Below, one piece after another: positions 18,450 to 27,440 of a DNA stretch of 64,000 nt. Each line of letters begins with the position of its first letter. Position 1 is the first letter of the stretch. Source of the DNA: JAJFUI01 sp039698035 (GTDB taxonomy: Bacteria; Planctomycetota; Planctomycetia; Pirellulales; Thermoguttaceae). Position numbers and translations under genes: made by a program. The notes beneath the pieces are model-generated. The model saw only the letters and a program-made list of their open reading frames with translations, did not search any database and was not told the DNA's origin. Where the stretch lies: NCBI GenBank assembly GCA_039698035.1, contig JBDKSW010000014.1:124001-188000 (forward strand), read 5' to 3'.

Positions 18450-19271
18450 ATGTCGCGGTCGGGTAAAATACCGTGGTTGTCACTCTTGCTGTCGGTCGGT
18501 CTGGCCGGCTGCGCTGACAACCCAATGGTGCTCAAAGGGCAGCTCAGCAAGGCCGAGCAACAGCAGACGATGCTCGCCCGGCAACTTCAGCAAAGCCAAG
18601 ATCGGGCAACCGCCCTGGATCGCGACAATCAAGAGAAGGACACGCTTCTGGCCCAGGCTCGGCAGCAAGCGAAGGTCTCACAGGACCAGTTGGCCGCCAC
18701 GCAGGACCAGTTGCGAAGCCTGACCAATCAATTGGCCCAGGCCCGCACCGACAAGGAAGGGAGCGACAAGCGGGCGCAGGCCTATGCCGCCTCGATGCAA
18801 CGGCAAGGGGGCGTGACGATCGACCCCAACAACAGCCTCTTGCAGACGCTGCCGGCCACAAATATTGCCGGCGTCTTGGTGCGGCGCGATGGCGATGTCA
18901 TTCGCATCGAGCTGCCGGACCAAGTGCTGTTCGAGCCAGGCGGCGCACGACTGCGGCCCGGCGCGGCCAACCTCATCTGCGACGTGGCCAGCGAGGTCGT
19001 CCGAGCCTACCCCGACCAGATGATCGGCATCGAGGGCCACACGGACAGCGATCCGATTGCCAACAGCCAGTGGCGCAATAATCACGAGTACTCGGTCAAT
19101 CGGGCCATGATCGTCTATGACGTGTTGGTCAACCGCACGCGGCTGCAGCCGAAGCAACTGTTCGTGATGGGACACGGCGAAAATCGACCGGTGGTCTCGA
19201 ATGCGACGCCCGAAGGCAAGCAGCGCAACCGCCGCGTCGAGCTGGTAGTCTATCCCGAGCGGAAGAGCTAG
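18450..19271 (+). CDS. OmpA-family outer-membrane lipoprotein
   Basis: The product is 273 residues. ATG 18450 follows AGGAGG at 18439-18444, which fixes the start against the longer open frame from 18354. A lipobox (LAGC, about residues 16-19) marks a lipoprotein. Residues 25-115 form a Gln-rich coiled coil. The last 130 residues are an OmpA-type peptidoglycan-binding domain: GIEGHTDSDPI, then NRAMIVYDVLV and QRNRRVELVV. It probably tethers the outer membrane to peptidoglycan, like Pal or the MotB tail. It stands alone and diverges from the dismutase gene. Confidence 0.9.
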   Translation: MSRSGKIPWLSLLLSVGLAGCADNPMVLKGQLSKAEQQQTMLARQLQQSQDRATALDRDNQEKDTLLAQARQQAKVSQDQLAATQDQLRSLTNQLAQARTDKEGSDKRAQAYAASMQRQGGVTIDPNNSLLQTLPATNIAGVLVRRDGDVIRIELPDQVLFEPGGARLRPGAANLICDVASEVVRAYPDQMIGIEGHTDSDPIANSQWRNNHEYSVNRAMIVYDVLVNRTRLQPKQLFVMGHGENRPVVSNATPEGKQRNRRVELVVYPERKS

Positions 19272-19341
19272 ACGCCGTCTTGCCCAAGCCCAGCTGGCTC
19301 CGCGGCCGCCCGGATGCTCCGGGGACCGTCAATCGCCCCCC

Positions 19342-19381
19342 GCGGGGATAGCGGCCCGCAAGCGGCCGCTGTCCGCCCCGC
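19342..19381. repeat. Strong imperfect hairpin after the OmpA-like gene
   Basis: The arms AGCGGCC (19350-19356) and GGCCGCT (19364-19370) enclose the loop CGCAAGC. Outer pairing between GCGGGG (19342-19347) and CCCCGC (19376-19381) extends the stem with a small bulge. No T run follows, so it does not look like a classic intrinsic terminator. It may be a REP-like element. Confidence 0.5.
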
Positions 19382-19474
19382 AAGAGGAGGCAGCATTGGC
19401 TCGAGAGTTGCACGGTCTCGACAGCCTCCCACTTTCTGCACGGCAGCCCAACCGGTCGGGACAGCGACCGTTTG

Positions 19475-19504
19475 TTGACAACCAGGGCCATCTCCGACGA
19501 CAAT
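19475..19504 (+). promoter_or_regulatory. Candidate sigma70 promoter of the DUF362 gene
   Basis: A perfect TTGACA at 19475-19480 is followed after 18 bases by GACAAT at 19499-19504 (four of six matches). The start codon is 54 bases downstream. Confidence 0.5.
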
Positions 19505-19558
19505 GCGGCTTGGTCGTCGTATCCACAAGCAGGCCTTGGCCACCGTTAGGAGAACACG

Positions 19559-20497
19559 ATGGATCGCAGAAAGTTCCTCGAACAGTTGGCGGCGTGGTCC
19601 GCCGGAATTGGGTTGGCGACGCCCAGCTTCGACGTGCCGTCCGTCTTGGCGGCGGAGTCCGGGCCGAAGAACAAGCCGCTCTTGGTTGTTGCCAAGGGGA
19701 AGGACAAGGACTACGCGGCCCTGGTGGAAGCGGTCCTCAAGCCGCTGGGCGGAATCGAACAGTTCGTCAAAAAGGGCGATCGGGTCGTTGTGAAGCCCAA
19801 CATCGCGTGGGACCGCACGCCCGAGCAGGGCGCCAACACGCATCCCGAGGTCGTGAAGGCCACGGTCCGCCAATGTCTCGACGCGGGGGCCAAGCGAGTC
19901 TTGGTTTTCGACCGCACGTGCAACACGCCCCCCCAGCGTCCTTACGCCCGGAGCGGCATCAAGGCCGCCATCGACGCGATCGGCGACAAGCGTGCGAAAT
20001 GCATCTTCCCGGACGACAAGAAGTACGTGCCCGTCAAAATCAAGAACGGCAGGTCGATCCGCGAGTTCAGCTTTTACAAGGATGTCCTGGAGCCGAATTG
20101 CGACTGCTACATCAACGTGCCGGTGGCCAAGCATCATGGCGCGACGGGCTTGACGCTCGGGCTCAAGAACGTGATGGGCGTCATTGGCGGCAACCGCGGT
20201 CAGATTCACCAGGTCAACATCCACCAACGAATCGCCGACCTCAATCTGATTGTCCGCCCCGCGCTGACGATCATCGACGCCACACGAATCCTGTTGCGCA
20301 ACGGACCAACCGGCGGCAATCTAAAGGACGTCAAGGTGCTTGACACGTTGATCGCCTCGGCCGACACGGTCGCGACCGACGCCTACGCCACTACGCTGTT
20401 CGGCATGAAACCATCGGAACTGAAATCGACGGTCGCCGCCGCAGCGCTTGGACTGGGCGTCATGGACTTGGAAAAGATCGAGATCGTCAAGGTATGA
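19559..20497 (+). CDS. DUF362 domain protein with Tat-like signal
   Basis: The product is 312 residues, preceded by an AGGAGA ribosome site. The N-terminus MDRRKFLEQLAAW is a twin-arginine-type start followed by a short hydrophobic region, so export is likely. The body matches DUF362: DRVVVKPNIAWDRTPEQGANT near residue 75, then CDCYINVPVAKHHG near residue 180 and LGLKNVMGVIGG. DUF362 proteins often sit beside or are fused to ferredoxin domains, and their reaction is not settled. The next gene encodes a multi-cluster iron-sulfur membrane protein, which supports a shared redox role. Confidence 0.85.
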   Translation: MDRRKFLEQLAAWSAGIGLATPSFDVPSVLAAESGPKNKPLLVVAKGKDKDYAALVEAVLKPLGGIEQFVKKGDRVVVKPNIAWDRTPEQGANTHPEVVKATVRQCLDAGAKRVLVFDRTCNTPPQRPYARSGIKAAIDAIGDKRAKCIFPDDKKYVPVKIKNGRSIREFSFYKDVLEPNCDCYINVPVAKHHGATGLTLGLKNVMGVIGGNRGQIHQVNIHQRIADLNLIVRPALTIIDATRILLRNGPTGGNLKDVKVLDTLIASADTVATDAYATTLFGMKPSELKSTVAAAALGLGVMDLEKIEIVKV

Positions 20498-20617
20498 GCA
20501 ATTGCTGACGAGCGGCTATCGGAGAGTATCTCCGCATTCTGCGTGAGGCTGCTCGAATCGCAACCGGGCCATCGTTCCACATAGCGCGACCAACAGATGT
20601 TGCGATATTGACTCGAC

Positions 20618-22321
20618 ATGCGACGTCCCCTTGGGATCCCCTGGCATTGGTGGCGGCGAGCGGCCCAACTGGCCCTGCTGCTGCTGTTCTTGTGGCTTTT
20701 CCGCCGTACGGAATACATGCCGCCCGCCGATCCCAATGCGATGGCCGGGGCCGACGGGCTTCGAGGCGGCGAAAACCTGTTCTTCCGACTCGATCCGCTG
20801 GCGGCCGCGGCCGCGATGATCGGCGCCCGGCAGTGGATCACAGCGTTTTGGCCGGCGCTGGTCGTCGCCCTGCTGACCGTGCTCTTGGGGCGGTTTTTCT
20901 GCGGCTGGATGTGTCCGCTCGGCACGCTGCTCGACTGCTTTCATCGCCTGTTGCGCCCCCTGGCGAGTCGCACCAACCGACTCGTCGAATCGCGGCATGC
21001 CAATCGCCGAGAGCTAACCGCCCACGAAGCGGCCACGCCGATGTCTCGCCTGCGGCCGGCTCGCTACGTTCTGCTGATTGCCGTGCTCGCGGCCGCGGTT
21101 CTGGCCTTTCCGCTGGCTGGCTATCTCGATCCGTTCTCGCTGCTGATGCGCGGCGCGACGTGTTGGGCCGACCCGTCGCTGCATCGCGGCGCCACGGAGA
21201 CGCTGGCGTGGATGGCCGAACGCTGGGATGCCGAGGCGCTGCGCGATTGGACGGACCGATGGCACGTGTTTCCGCTTCGGCCGGCCGTTTTTCAGTTGGC
21301 TTGGCTGTCGGCCACGCTCCTGGCGATCCTTTTCGCGTTGGAATTCGTCGCCAAACGGTTTTGGTGTCGGTACCTTTGCCCCGCCGGCGCGCTGTTCGGG
21401 CTCCTGGGACGTCGGCCGCTCCTGAAACGCGTGCCGAGCCGTGCGTGCAGCTCGTGCGACGTGTGTTCGTCGGCCTGTCGAATGGACGCCGTCCACAGCA
21501 GCTCGGGCTTTTCGGCCGCCGATTGCACCCTGTGCATGGACTGCGTGAGCCGTTGCCCTCGCGGAATCGTCCGGTTCACCTGGACGGGGCCCAAGCGACG
21601 GCAGATGACGCAGGGCGACGATGGTCGCAAGAGCGACGCGACGGCTCGACACGTTGACCTTTCACGCCGCAGCGCGCTGGCCGGTCTGCTGGTGGGCGTC
21701 GCCGCGCCAGGCGTCGTCGGGGCCATTCGGGCGTTGCGACCGACGCCGATCGACCCGCACTTGCTGCGTCCGCCGGGAGCTGGCGACGAAAAGACGTTTC
21801 TGAACCTTTGCATCCGCTGCGGCGAGTGCCTGAAGGTCTGTCCCACGGGCGTCCTGCAACCGGCCGCGTTTGAAGCGGGCGTCGAGGGCGTCTTTTCGCC
21901 ACGGCTGTTGCCGCGATTCGTCTTCGAGCAGACCAATTGCGACTACACCTGCACGCTTTGCGGCCAGGTCTGTCCAACCGGGGCGATTCCACGGCTCTCG
22001 GAAGACGAGAAGCATCGCCATCCGACCGGAAAAGCCTACTTCGATCACGCACGCTGTCTTCCCTGGGCAAAGCAGGAGCCGTGCATCCGCTGCGAAGAGA
22101 TGTGCCCCACGCCGGAGAAGGCGATCAAGATTGGCAAAACCTTGACCGTGAAGGGCGAGGACGGCCAACCCGTCGACGTACAGATTCCCTACGTCGATCG
22201 TGACCTGTGCGTCGGCTGCGGCATCTGCGAGAGCAACTGCCCGCTTGACGACGCCGCCGGAATCCGAGTTCGCCGTGTCGATGCGCCGGACCCGGGCAGC
22301 GAGTTCCTGCAATCTCGTTAG
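20618..22321 (+). CDS. Polyferredoxin membrane protein, NapH-NapG/MauM-like fusion
   Basis: The product is 567 residues. The first 270 residues resemble NapH/NosR-type proteins: membrane helices with paired CxxxCP motifs (CGWMCPLG, CRYLCPAG) and two 4Fe-4S motifs (CSSCDVCSSAC and CTLCMDCVSRCP). From about residue 350 a second module starts with RRSALAGLLVG, a Tat-like or membrane stretch, and then four more 4Fe-4S motifs of the NapG/MauM type (CIRCGECLKVCP, CTLCGQVCP, CIRCEEMCP, CVGCGICESNCP). It probably moves electrons from the quinone pool to an exported partner. NapH and NapG are normally separate proteins, so this is a fusion. Confidence 0.87.
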   Translation: MRRPLGIPWHWWRRAAQLALLLLFLWLFRRTEYMPPADPNAMAGADGLRGGENLFFRLDPLAAAAAMIGARQWITAFWPALVVALLTVLLGRFFCGWMCPLGTLLDCFHRLLRPLASRTNRLVESRHANRRELTAHEAATPMSRLRPARYVLLIAVLAAAVLAFPLAGYLDPFSLLMRGATCWADPSLHRGATETLAWMAERWDAEALRDWTDRWHVFPLRPAVFQLAWLSATLLAILFALEFVAKRFWCRYLCPAGALFGLLGRRPLLKRVPSRACSSCDVCSSACRMDAVHSSSGFSAADCTLCMDCVSRCPRGIVRFTWTGPKRRQMTQGDDGRKSDATARHVDLSRRSALAGLLVGVAAPGVVGAIRALRPTPIDPHLLRPPGAGDEKTFLNLCIRCGECLKVCPTGVLQPAAFEAGVEGVFSPRLLPRFVFEQTNCDYTCTLCGQVCPTGAIPRLSEDEKHRHPTGKAYFDHARCLPWAKQEPCIRCEEMCPTPEKAIKIGKTLTVKGEDGQPVDVQIPYVDRDLCVGCGICESNCPLDDAAGIRVRRVDAPDPGSEFLQSR

Positions 22322-22392
22322 CAAGCCTCGAGCGGGCCGCTGACGGATCGGGTCAAACCGTGCCCGCAAGAACAAGGCCATCGGCCACGGCA

Positions 22393-23802
22393 CTACTGTG
22401 CCAGCCGGTCCACCATGAACAGCGAGTTGTCGGCGACATTGAACATCGGGCGGTACGGGTTGTTTCGTTCGCAGTTTGCCCGCTGGCCCGGATACCAAAC
22501 CAACTGCATGACAAAGCCCCACGACTCGTGCGGCGTGCTGCTGGTGTCCGTGCTGTCCTGGTTGCCCCGTTTGGGAATACGATAGTTGATCTCGTTTTGC
22601 AGGGCAAAGTGGCCGCCCAACGGAACCCAGAGGTCGGCGCCGATGAGGCCGTCGCCATTGCCCGTGGCCCCGCCGAAGATCCGGCCGTTGCCGCCGTTCT
22701 CGAAGTAGCGCCGCACGTAGCCGCAGAACATGTCGGTGGGATCAAGCTTGCCGTCAATCACGCGGTCACGGTCCGTGCCGACGCCGTAGGCGCCGAAGTA
22801 GCCGAGTTCCCACGTGTTGTTGAACAAGTAGTTGGTTTCGGACCGCACTTGTTGGAGATTAACATCTCCGACGTAGATGTCATGCAGATAGTCATAGGCA
22901 ACGCCCCACTGGAACCCGCTGCACTCGGCGCGGCGGAAGATGGCCGCCGTGGCGAAGTACTGCTTGCGGTACGGGGCGCTGGCGGTCGTCGTGTCGTCCG
23001 CTACCAGGGCCTTGACGCCCGAAAAGTCGGTCTGGACGAAATTGGCGCCGATTTGGTAACCGCAACCCCAGGGATCGCCCAACGGCCGCGAGAGGTTCAG
23101 GCCCTCGTTCACGCCGAAGTTTCCGTTGGTGCCGCGATCCATCGGGCCCTTGAAGGCATCTGCACCGGCGAAAACCGAGAGGCCGCGAAGCCAAAGGCCG
23201 CAATCCCCTCTGAAGATAGGCCAGTCGTGGCAGGAATCACTGCGTCCGCAGCCACCCTCGCCGCAATCGCCGAACGAATCGCATCCTCCCTCGCCGCAAC
23301 TGCTGCAACCGCCGCGGCCCATAAAGCCCTCATCCGCCATGGGACCGTCAGTGCTGAGCGGCTCAAACTGAGTTCCTCGCGGAATCGGTTCAGGGATGAC
23401 CGTCTCGCCAGACGGAACTCGCGGCTGGCTGCGCACGGTCGGCTGCTGCATGATCGGCTCGTCGCCGCCCGCTGCCTGATTGTAGGAAGTGCGACGGATC
23501 GGCCCCACGTCTTGTTGTCCGAAGACGGCACGAGCATCCTGGGTCGTCCGCCCAGAAGTCGGGTTGGACGTGGCCGATTGACCGTTCCGCCCCTGCCAAC
23601 TCAGGGGACGCTTGATGGTGCGTTGTTCCCAGTCGGTCGCTGCCGTGGAGGCATCGGTCGTCTCGTCACTCTGCCAGGCCGATCTACCGTCGTCGGTCGA
23701 GCGAGTCGGCTGCCATGACTGTGCTCTGGCGGCCGAGGTCGCCGCGATCACCGCGACACCGGCCAGCACAATTAGGATTTGCGAAGTCTTGATAAGATGC
23801 AT
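22393..23802 (-). CDS. Outer-membrane barrel-like protein, planctomycete type, Cys-rich linker
   Basis: The product is 469 residues with a signal peptide at about 1-27 ending ARAQS. A disordered linker runs to about residue 165 and contains a Cys/Gly cluster (CSSCGEGGCDSFGDCGEGG). From LWLRGLSVFAGADAF onward the protein alternates aromatic and polar residues in beta-strand-like segments, ending with NSLFMVDRLAQ. The layout fits outer-membrane barrel proteins peculiar to planctomycetes (BBP7 or DUF6666-like; exact family not settled). The gene stands alone and converges on the ferredoxin fusion gene. Role unknown: porin-like or envelope structural. Confidence 0.72.
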   Translation of the reverse strand: MHLIKTSQILIVLAGVAVIAATSAARAQSWQPTRSTDDGRSAWQSDETTDASTAATDWEQRTIKRPLSWQGRNGQSATSNPTSGRTTQDARAVFGQQDVGPIRRTSYNQAAGGDEPIMQQPTVRSQPRVPSGETVIPEPIPRGTQFEPLSTDGPMADEGFMGRGGCSSCGEGGCDSFGDCGEGGCGRSDSCHDWPIFRGDCGLWLRGLSVFAGADAFKGPMDRGTNGNFGVNEGLNLSRPLGDPWGCGYQIGANFVQTDFSGVKALVADDTTTASAPYRKQYFATAAIFRRAECSGFQWGVAYDYLHDIYVGDVNLQQVRSETNYLFNNTWELGYFGAYGVGTDRDRVIDGKLDPTDMFCGYVRRYFENGGNGRIFGGATGNGDGLIGADLWVPLGGHFALQNEINYRIPKRGNQDSTDTSSTPHESWGFVMQLVWYPGQRANCERNNPYRPMFNVADNSLFMVDRLAQ

Positions 23803-24261
23803 CGTCGCAGCCTCCGTCTTGGGAACGGTCCACAGAGCTTCTGCGCCCAGTAGACGGCAAAATTATCGGGCATTACCCAAGCCGAACTTTCGTCAAAATC
23901 ACAATAATCAGAAAAGGTGATCCATATACCCCAGCTTACGACAGACCGCTCGTCAGCGCAGCGAGGTGGGTGCCGTCCTTCGGGGCGGAGCCGAGAATCT
24001 CGTGCCGCAACTCGGGCCGCGGCCTGGAAATGCGATCCACCGCCGCGGTCAGGATGACATCCACTTCCGGATGGCCTCACGGCAACCGTCGGCATGGCGC
24101 CCAGACAGACAGCCGGCCGCGAACAACTGCAGGAATCGCACTTGGCAGCCCCACGGGTCCGAGGCAATAATGCCGGCTTGCTCCACGGCCCCCGGCCGCC
24201 CCACCTGGCGACTGGTGGGTTCTCAGCCGAACTCGTCGAATCAGTAAGTCATAGGGATAGG
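23803..24261. other. Intergenic stretch, no gene seen
   Basis: This 459-base region separates divergent genes. Positions 23860-23940 are clearly AT-richer than the surroundings and probably hold the promoter of the minus-strand barrel gene, but no convincing -35/-10 pair was found. The part from 23950 to 24250 has open frames only as shadows. No tRNA, hairpin terminator or repeat was recognised. Confidence 0.5.
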
Positions 24262-25080
24262 ATGTCTGCAATGAACAAGATCGTTGTACTTGCCCGGGGA
24301 CTCGGAACTCGCATGCGCCGCAGCGACGGGGCGGCCACACTGGATAGTCGCCAAGCGGCCATGGCGGAGACGGGCGTCAAGGCCATGATTCCCATTGGCC
24401 GGCCGTTCCTCGACTATGTCCTTTCGGCCGCCGCCGACGCAGGCTATCGGCACGCTTGTCTCGTCGTGGGCCCAGAGCAGGAGGCCATTCGCCAGTACTA
24501 CGGAGGCCAGGTGACGGCCGAACGGTTGGACTTCACGTTTGCCAACCAACCCGAGCCGCGAGGAACCGCGGACGCCGTGGCAGCCGCCGAGCAATTTGCC
24601 GCCGGAGAGCCGTTTGCGGTGATCAACTCGGACAACTATTACCCGGCCGAAGCCCTGCGTCGGCTCCGTGAGCAGTCCGGCTCGGCCGTAGCGCTGTTTG
24701 AGCGGGACGCCATGCTGACCGGCGGCAACGTGACGGCCGAGCGGATCAACAAGTTTGCCGTCGCGGCAATCGACAACCAGGGCAACCTGGAGCAAATTCT
24801 GGAAAAGCCCGACGATGCGACCATTGCCGCCCTGCCGAGGCCACTTTGGCTCAGCATGAATTGCTGGCGTTTTGGACCATCGATCTTCCGGGCGTGTCGT
24901 TCGATCAAGCCGTCCGCTCGCGGTGAATACGAGATTCCGGACGCCGTGCGGCACGTCATCCATGAGCAGCATGAGCCATTCGCCGCCGTGCAGGTCCGCG
25001 CCGGCGTGCTCGACATGACCAGCCGAGCCGACATTGCCGCCGTGGCAGCGCTGCTGAAGGACGTAAAGGTCGTGCTGTAG
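24262..25080 (+). CDS. Sugar nucleotidyltransferase
   Basis: The product is 272 residues from ATG 24262; ATG 24271 three codons on is also possible, with GGATG-type text just ahead. The N-terminal motif IVVLARGLGTRMRR is the nucleotide-binding signature of the GlmU/RmlA/GalU fold (usual form LAAGxGTRM). Further motifs fit the family: a substrate loop MIPIGRPFLDYVLS near residue 48 and the metal-binding INSDNYYP near residue 130. It should transfer a nucleotidyl group to a sugar phosphate. The base and sugar are not readable from motifs. It has no obvious partner among adjacent genes. Confidence 0.85.
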   Translation: MSAMNKIVVLARGLGTRMRRSDGAATLDSRQAAMAETGVKAMIPIGRPFLDYVLSAAADAGYRHACLVVGPEQEAIRQYYGGQVTAERLDFTFANQPEPRGTADAVAAAEQFAAGEPFAVINSDNYYPAEALRRLREQSGSAVALFERDAMLTGGNVTAERINKFAVAAIDNQGNLEQILEKPDDATIAALPRPLWLSMNCWRFGPSIFRACRSIKPSARGEYEIPDAVRHVIHEQHEPFAAVQVRAGVLDMTSRADIAAVAALLKDVKVVL

Positions 25081-25118
25081 CCGAATCGTCCCATCGAGTC
25101 GATTGGCAACTCCGCCGC

Positions 25119-25157
25119 AAAACTGACTTTGACACGCGCTCTGGCCCACGCTATTCT
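25119..25157 (+). promoter_or_regulatory. Promoter of the receiver / FHA-kinase pair, AAAACT-type
   Basis: AAAACT at 25119-25124, four bases, a perfect TTGACA at 25129-25134, a 17-base spacer and TATTCT at 25152-25157. The strongest -35 of the three AAAACT-type promoters. Confidence 0.6.
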
Positions 25158-25214
25158 CTCACCCTTCCCAAGGGACATGGATGTCCTGCCGGGGTCGCCA
25201 GGGAGGGCGATGTC

Positions 25215-25709
25215 TTGAACGGCCAGCATAGCGTATTAGTCGTTGACAGGTCGGAGGAGTCGCGCGAGGTGCTGCAAACCGTCTTGGAACGGCGCGGCGT
25301 TCGCACCATGACGGCCAGCAAGGCGGATGCAGGCGTCCAACTTGCCAAGCGTCATCATCCCGAACTGATCGTGCTGGACCTCGAGTCGGTGGGCGACGGC
25401 ATTGCGCCGCTCTGTCGAGCCGGCATCTTGCCGAGTTCGGATGAGACCGAGGCGACCGCTCCGGCGTCACAACCGGATTATCAGCCGCAATTGGTGCTTC
25501 TGGGCAGTCTGCGCGGTTGGCGCGATCGTGTGCCTGGCGGTGAATTCGTTGCCAAGCCCTATCATTACGGTCCCCTGATTCGTAAAATCGAAGAGTTGCT
25601 GGAAGCAAAACCCCGGCCTAACACTTCTGTACCCACGAAGCTGGGGCAAGGACCGTGCCGACGCTATTCGTCATCCGTGGCGCCGATCAGGGAAGCCGCT
25701 TCGAACTGA
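25215..25709 (+). CDS. Atypical receiver-domain protein, TTG start
   Basis: The product is 164 residues. The start is TTG 25215, seven bases after GGGAGGG (25201-25207); the nearby ATG 25209 runs into a stop at once. The sequence reads like a response-regulator receiver: LVVDRSEES with only one of the two usual acidic residues, the phospho-acceptor Asp in ELIVLDLES (about residue 55), and Lys-Pro in EFVAKPYHY. About 30 extra residues rich in A, T, S and P interrupt the region before the fourth strand. No output domain exists. The 3' end overlaps the kinase gene by 55 bases, so the two are probably partners. Confidence 0.7.
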   Translation: MNGQHSVLVVDRSEESREVLQTVLERRGVRTMTASKADAGVQLAKRHHPELIVLDLESVGDGIAPLCRAGILPSSDETEATAPASQPDYQPQLVLLGSLRGWRDRVPGGEFVAKPYHYGPLIRKIEELLEAKPRPNTSVPTKLGQGPCRRYSSSVAPIREAASN

Positions 25710-27352
25710 CCGAGCCCGCCATTCGCCTCGGCCGGGATCCGTCGAACACCGTCCAGATCCACGATACGGAAGTCTCGCGGCATCATGCCGAGATTCGCCG
25801 CGTCGAGCCGAACGACTACACGATCTCGGACCTCAACAGCAGCAACGGGACGTTTGTCAACGGCCAGCGCGTCCGGCACCACCGCCTTAGCAGCGGTGAC
25901 CAGCTCCAACTTGGGCGCACGCTGATGCTCTACACGGGCCCCTCCGAAGAGCCCGAGGAGGACCTGGAAGCCGCCGTCCGCATTGGGCCCGCCGCCGAGC
26001 CGGGCGACCGCTCGCACATCGTCCGGTCGCTGACCCAACAGGAAGGCAGCCGGATTTTCGATCTGCAATCCGAGCTGCCGCAAAACTCCTGGCTCGCCCG
26101 GGCGCGAAGCAATTTGCAGATCATGTATCGGACGGCGTTGGCCGTCAGCCACACGCTCGACATCGACCAATTGCTCCAACGCATTATGGAGCTGATCTTC
26201 GAGTGGGTCGAGGCCGATCGCGGTTGCATCATGCTGATCGACCCGCTCAACAAGAACCTTCAGCCGAAGGTCCGTCGCACGCGCAAGGGCGCACACGCCG
26301 AAACGCAAATCACGATCAGCAAGACGATTCTCGATTACGTTGTTGAACGCAACGAAGGCGTCTTGACCAGCGACGCCCGGCAAGACGACCGTTGGGATCC
26401 CGGCGGAAGCATCGTGCAAATGGGCGTCCGCGAGGCCATCTGCGTCCCGATGCAAGGCCGCTACGACGTGGTGGGCGTCATCTACATCGACACGTCCACC
26501 TCGGCCCAGCAGCTCATCAAGCAGGGAGGCAATCGCTTCACCGAAGACCACCTGAAACTGATGATCGCCATCGGCCATCAGGCGGCGCTGGCCGTCGAGG
26601 ACACGCGGTACTACTCCGCAATGGTCCAGGCCGAGCGTTTGGCGGCCATCGGCCAGACGATCGCCACGCTCTCGCATCACATCAAGAACATCTTGCAAGG
26701 CATCCGCGGCGGCAGCTACCTGATCGAGATGGGCCTCAAGGACCACGACGAAGAGGTCACCCGAAAAGGCTGGAGCATCGTCGAGCGCAACCAGAACCGC
26801 ATTTCCGCGTTGGTGCTCGACATGCTCACCTTCAGCAAGGATCGCGAGCCAGACCTCGTGCCGTCCAATCTGAACGACGTGGTGGCAGATGTCGTCGAGC
26901 TGATGCGCGTTCGGGCCGAGGAGGAAGAAGCGGAACTACTGTGGCAGCCCGCCACGCCCATGCCGACGCTGATCTTCGACCCCGAGGGAATTCATCGGGC
27001 CGTGCTCAACGTGGTCACCAACGCAATCGACGCGGTGGCCGAGCGAGATGCGCCGCGATGCGTCGAGGTCGCGTCCCAATATTTGCCCGCGGAAGGGCTT
27101 GCCCGGATCGTCGTCACCGACAACGGGCCGGGCATTGCGCCAGAGCAAATGGCCGATCTCTTCAGCCCGTTCGTCTCGACGAAAAAGAGCCGCGGCACGG
27201 GCCTCGGCCTGCCCGTAAGCCAGAAGATCCTGGGCGAGCACGGCGGCAAAATCACCGTCGAGAGCGAACCGGGCCAGGGCTGCCGCTTCACGCTCGAACT
27301 GCCCGCCGCACTGCCGCAAGACGCCACGGATACGATCGAACAGAAATCGTAG
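25655..27352 (+). CDS. FHA-GAF histidine kinase
   Basis: The product is 565 residues from GTG 25655, inside the end of the receiver gene. An FHA domain lies at about 22-75 (IRLGRDPSNTVQI, SRHHAEIRR, SSNGTFVNG), with the phosphothreonine-binding residues present. A GAF domain covers about 165-315. The dimerisation box has His341 (ATLSHHIKNILQG). The ATPase region shows the N box (NVVTNAIDAVAE), G1 (DNGPGIAP) and G2 (GTGLGLPVSQKI). No membrane segment is seen, so it is a cytoplasmic sensor. FHA plus histidine kinase suggests crosstalk with Ser/Thr kinases, which are plentiful in planctomycetes. The receiver just upstream is the natural partner. Confidence 0.92.
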   Translation: MPTLFVIRGADQGSRFELTEPAIRLGRDPSNTVQIHDTEVSRHHAEIRRVEPNDYTISDLNSSNGTFVNGQRVRHHRLSSGDQLQLGRTLMLYTGPSEEPEEDLEAAVRIGPAAEPGDRSHIVRSLTQQEGSRIFDLQSELPQNSWLARARSNLQIMYRTALAVSHTLDIDQLLQRIMELIFEWVEADRGCIMLIDPLNKNLQPKVRRTRKGAHAETQITISKTILDYVVERNEGVLTSDARQDDRWDPGGSIVQMGVREAICVPMQGRYDVVGVIYIDTSTSAQQLIKQGGNRFTEDHLKLMIAIGHQAALAVEDTRYYSAMVQAERLAAIGQTIATLSHHIKNILQGIRGGSYLIEMGLKDHDEEVTRKGWSIVERNQNRISALVLDMLTFSKDREPDLVPSNLNDVVADVVELMRVRAEEEEAELLWQPATPMPTLIFDPEGIHRAVLNVVTNAIDAVAERDAPRCVEVASQYLPAEGLARIVVTDNGPGIAPEQMADLFSPFVSTKKSRGTGLGLPVSQKILGEHGGKITVESEPGQGCRFTLELPAALPQDATDTIEQKS

Positions 27353-27440
27353 CGTCCTCCGAGGCCCCGCTATCTCGCTCCGTGAATTAACGGAGACACC
27401 AGCTCCACGAAGCGGCAGCGTCTTGGACGCCGTACGAACC

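Noticed and set aside
20520..20534. CGGAGA-GTA-TCTCCG hairpin after the DUF362 gene, considered as a terminator
   Set aside because: A six-base stem with a three-base loop and no T run is too weak, and the next gene is codirectional and probably related.
22322..22392. Possible intrinsic terminator between the ferredoxin fusion and the barrel gene
   Set aside because: The best stem (GGCC-GAT-GGCC on the minus strand) has four pairs and the following T-rich text is interrupted.
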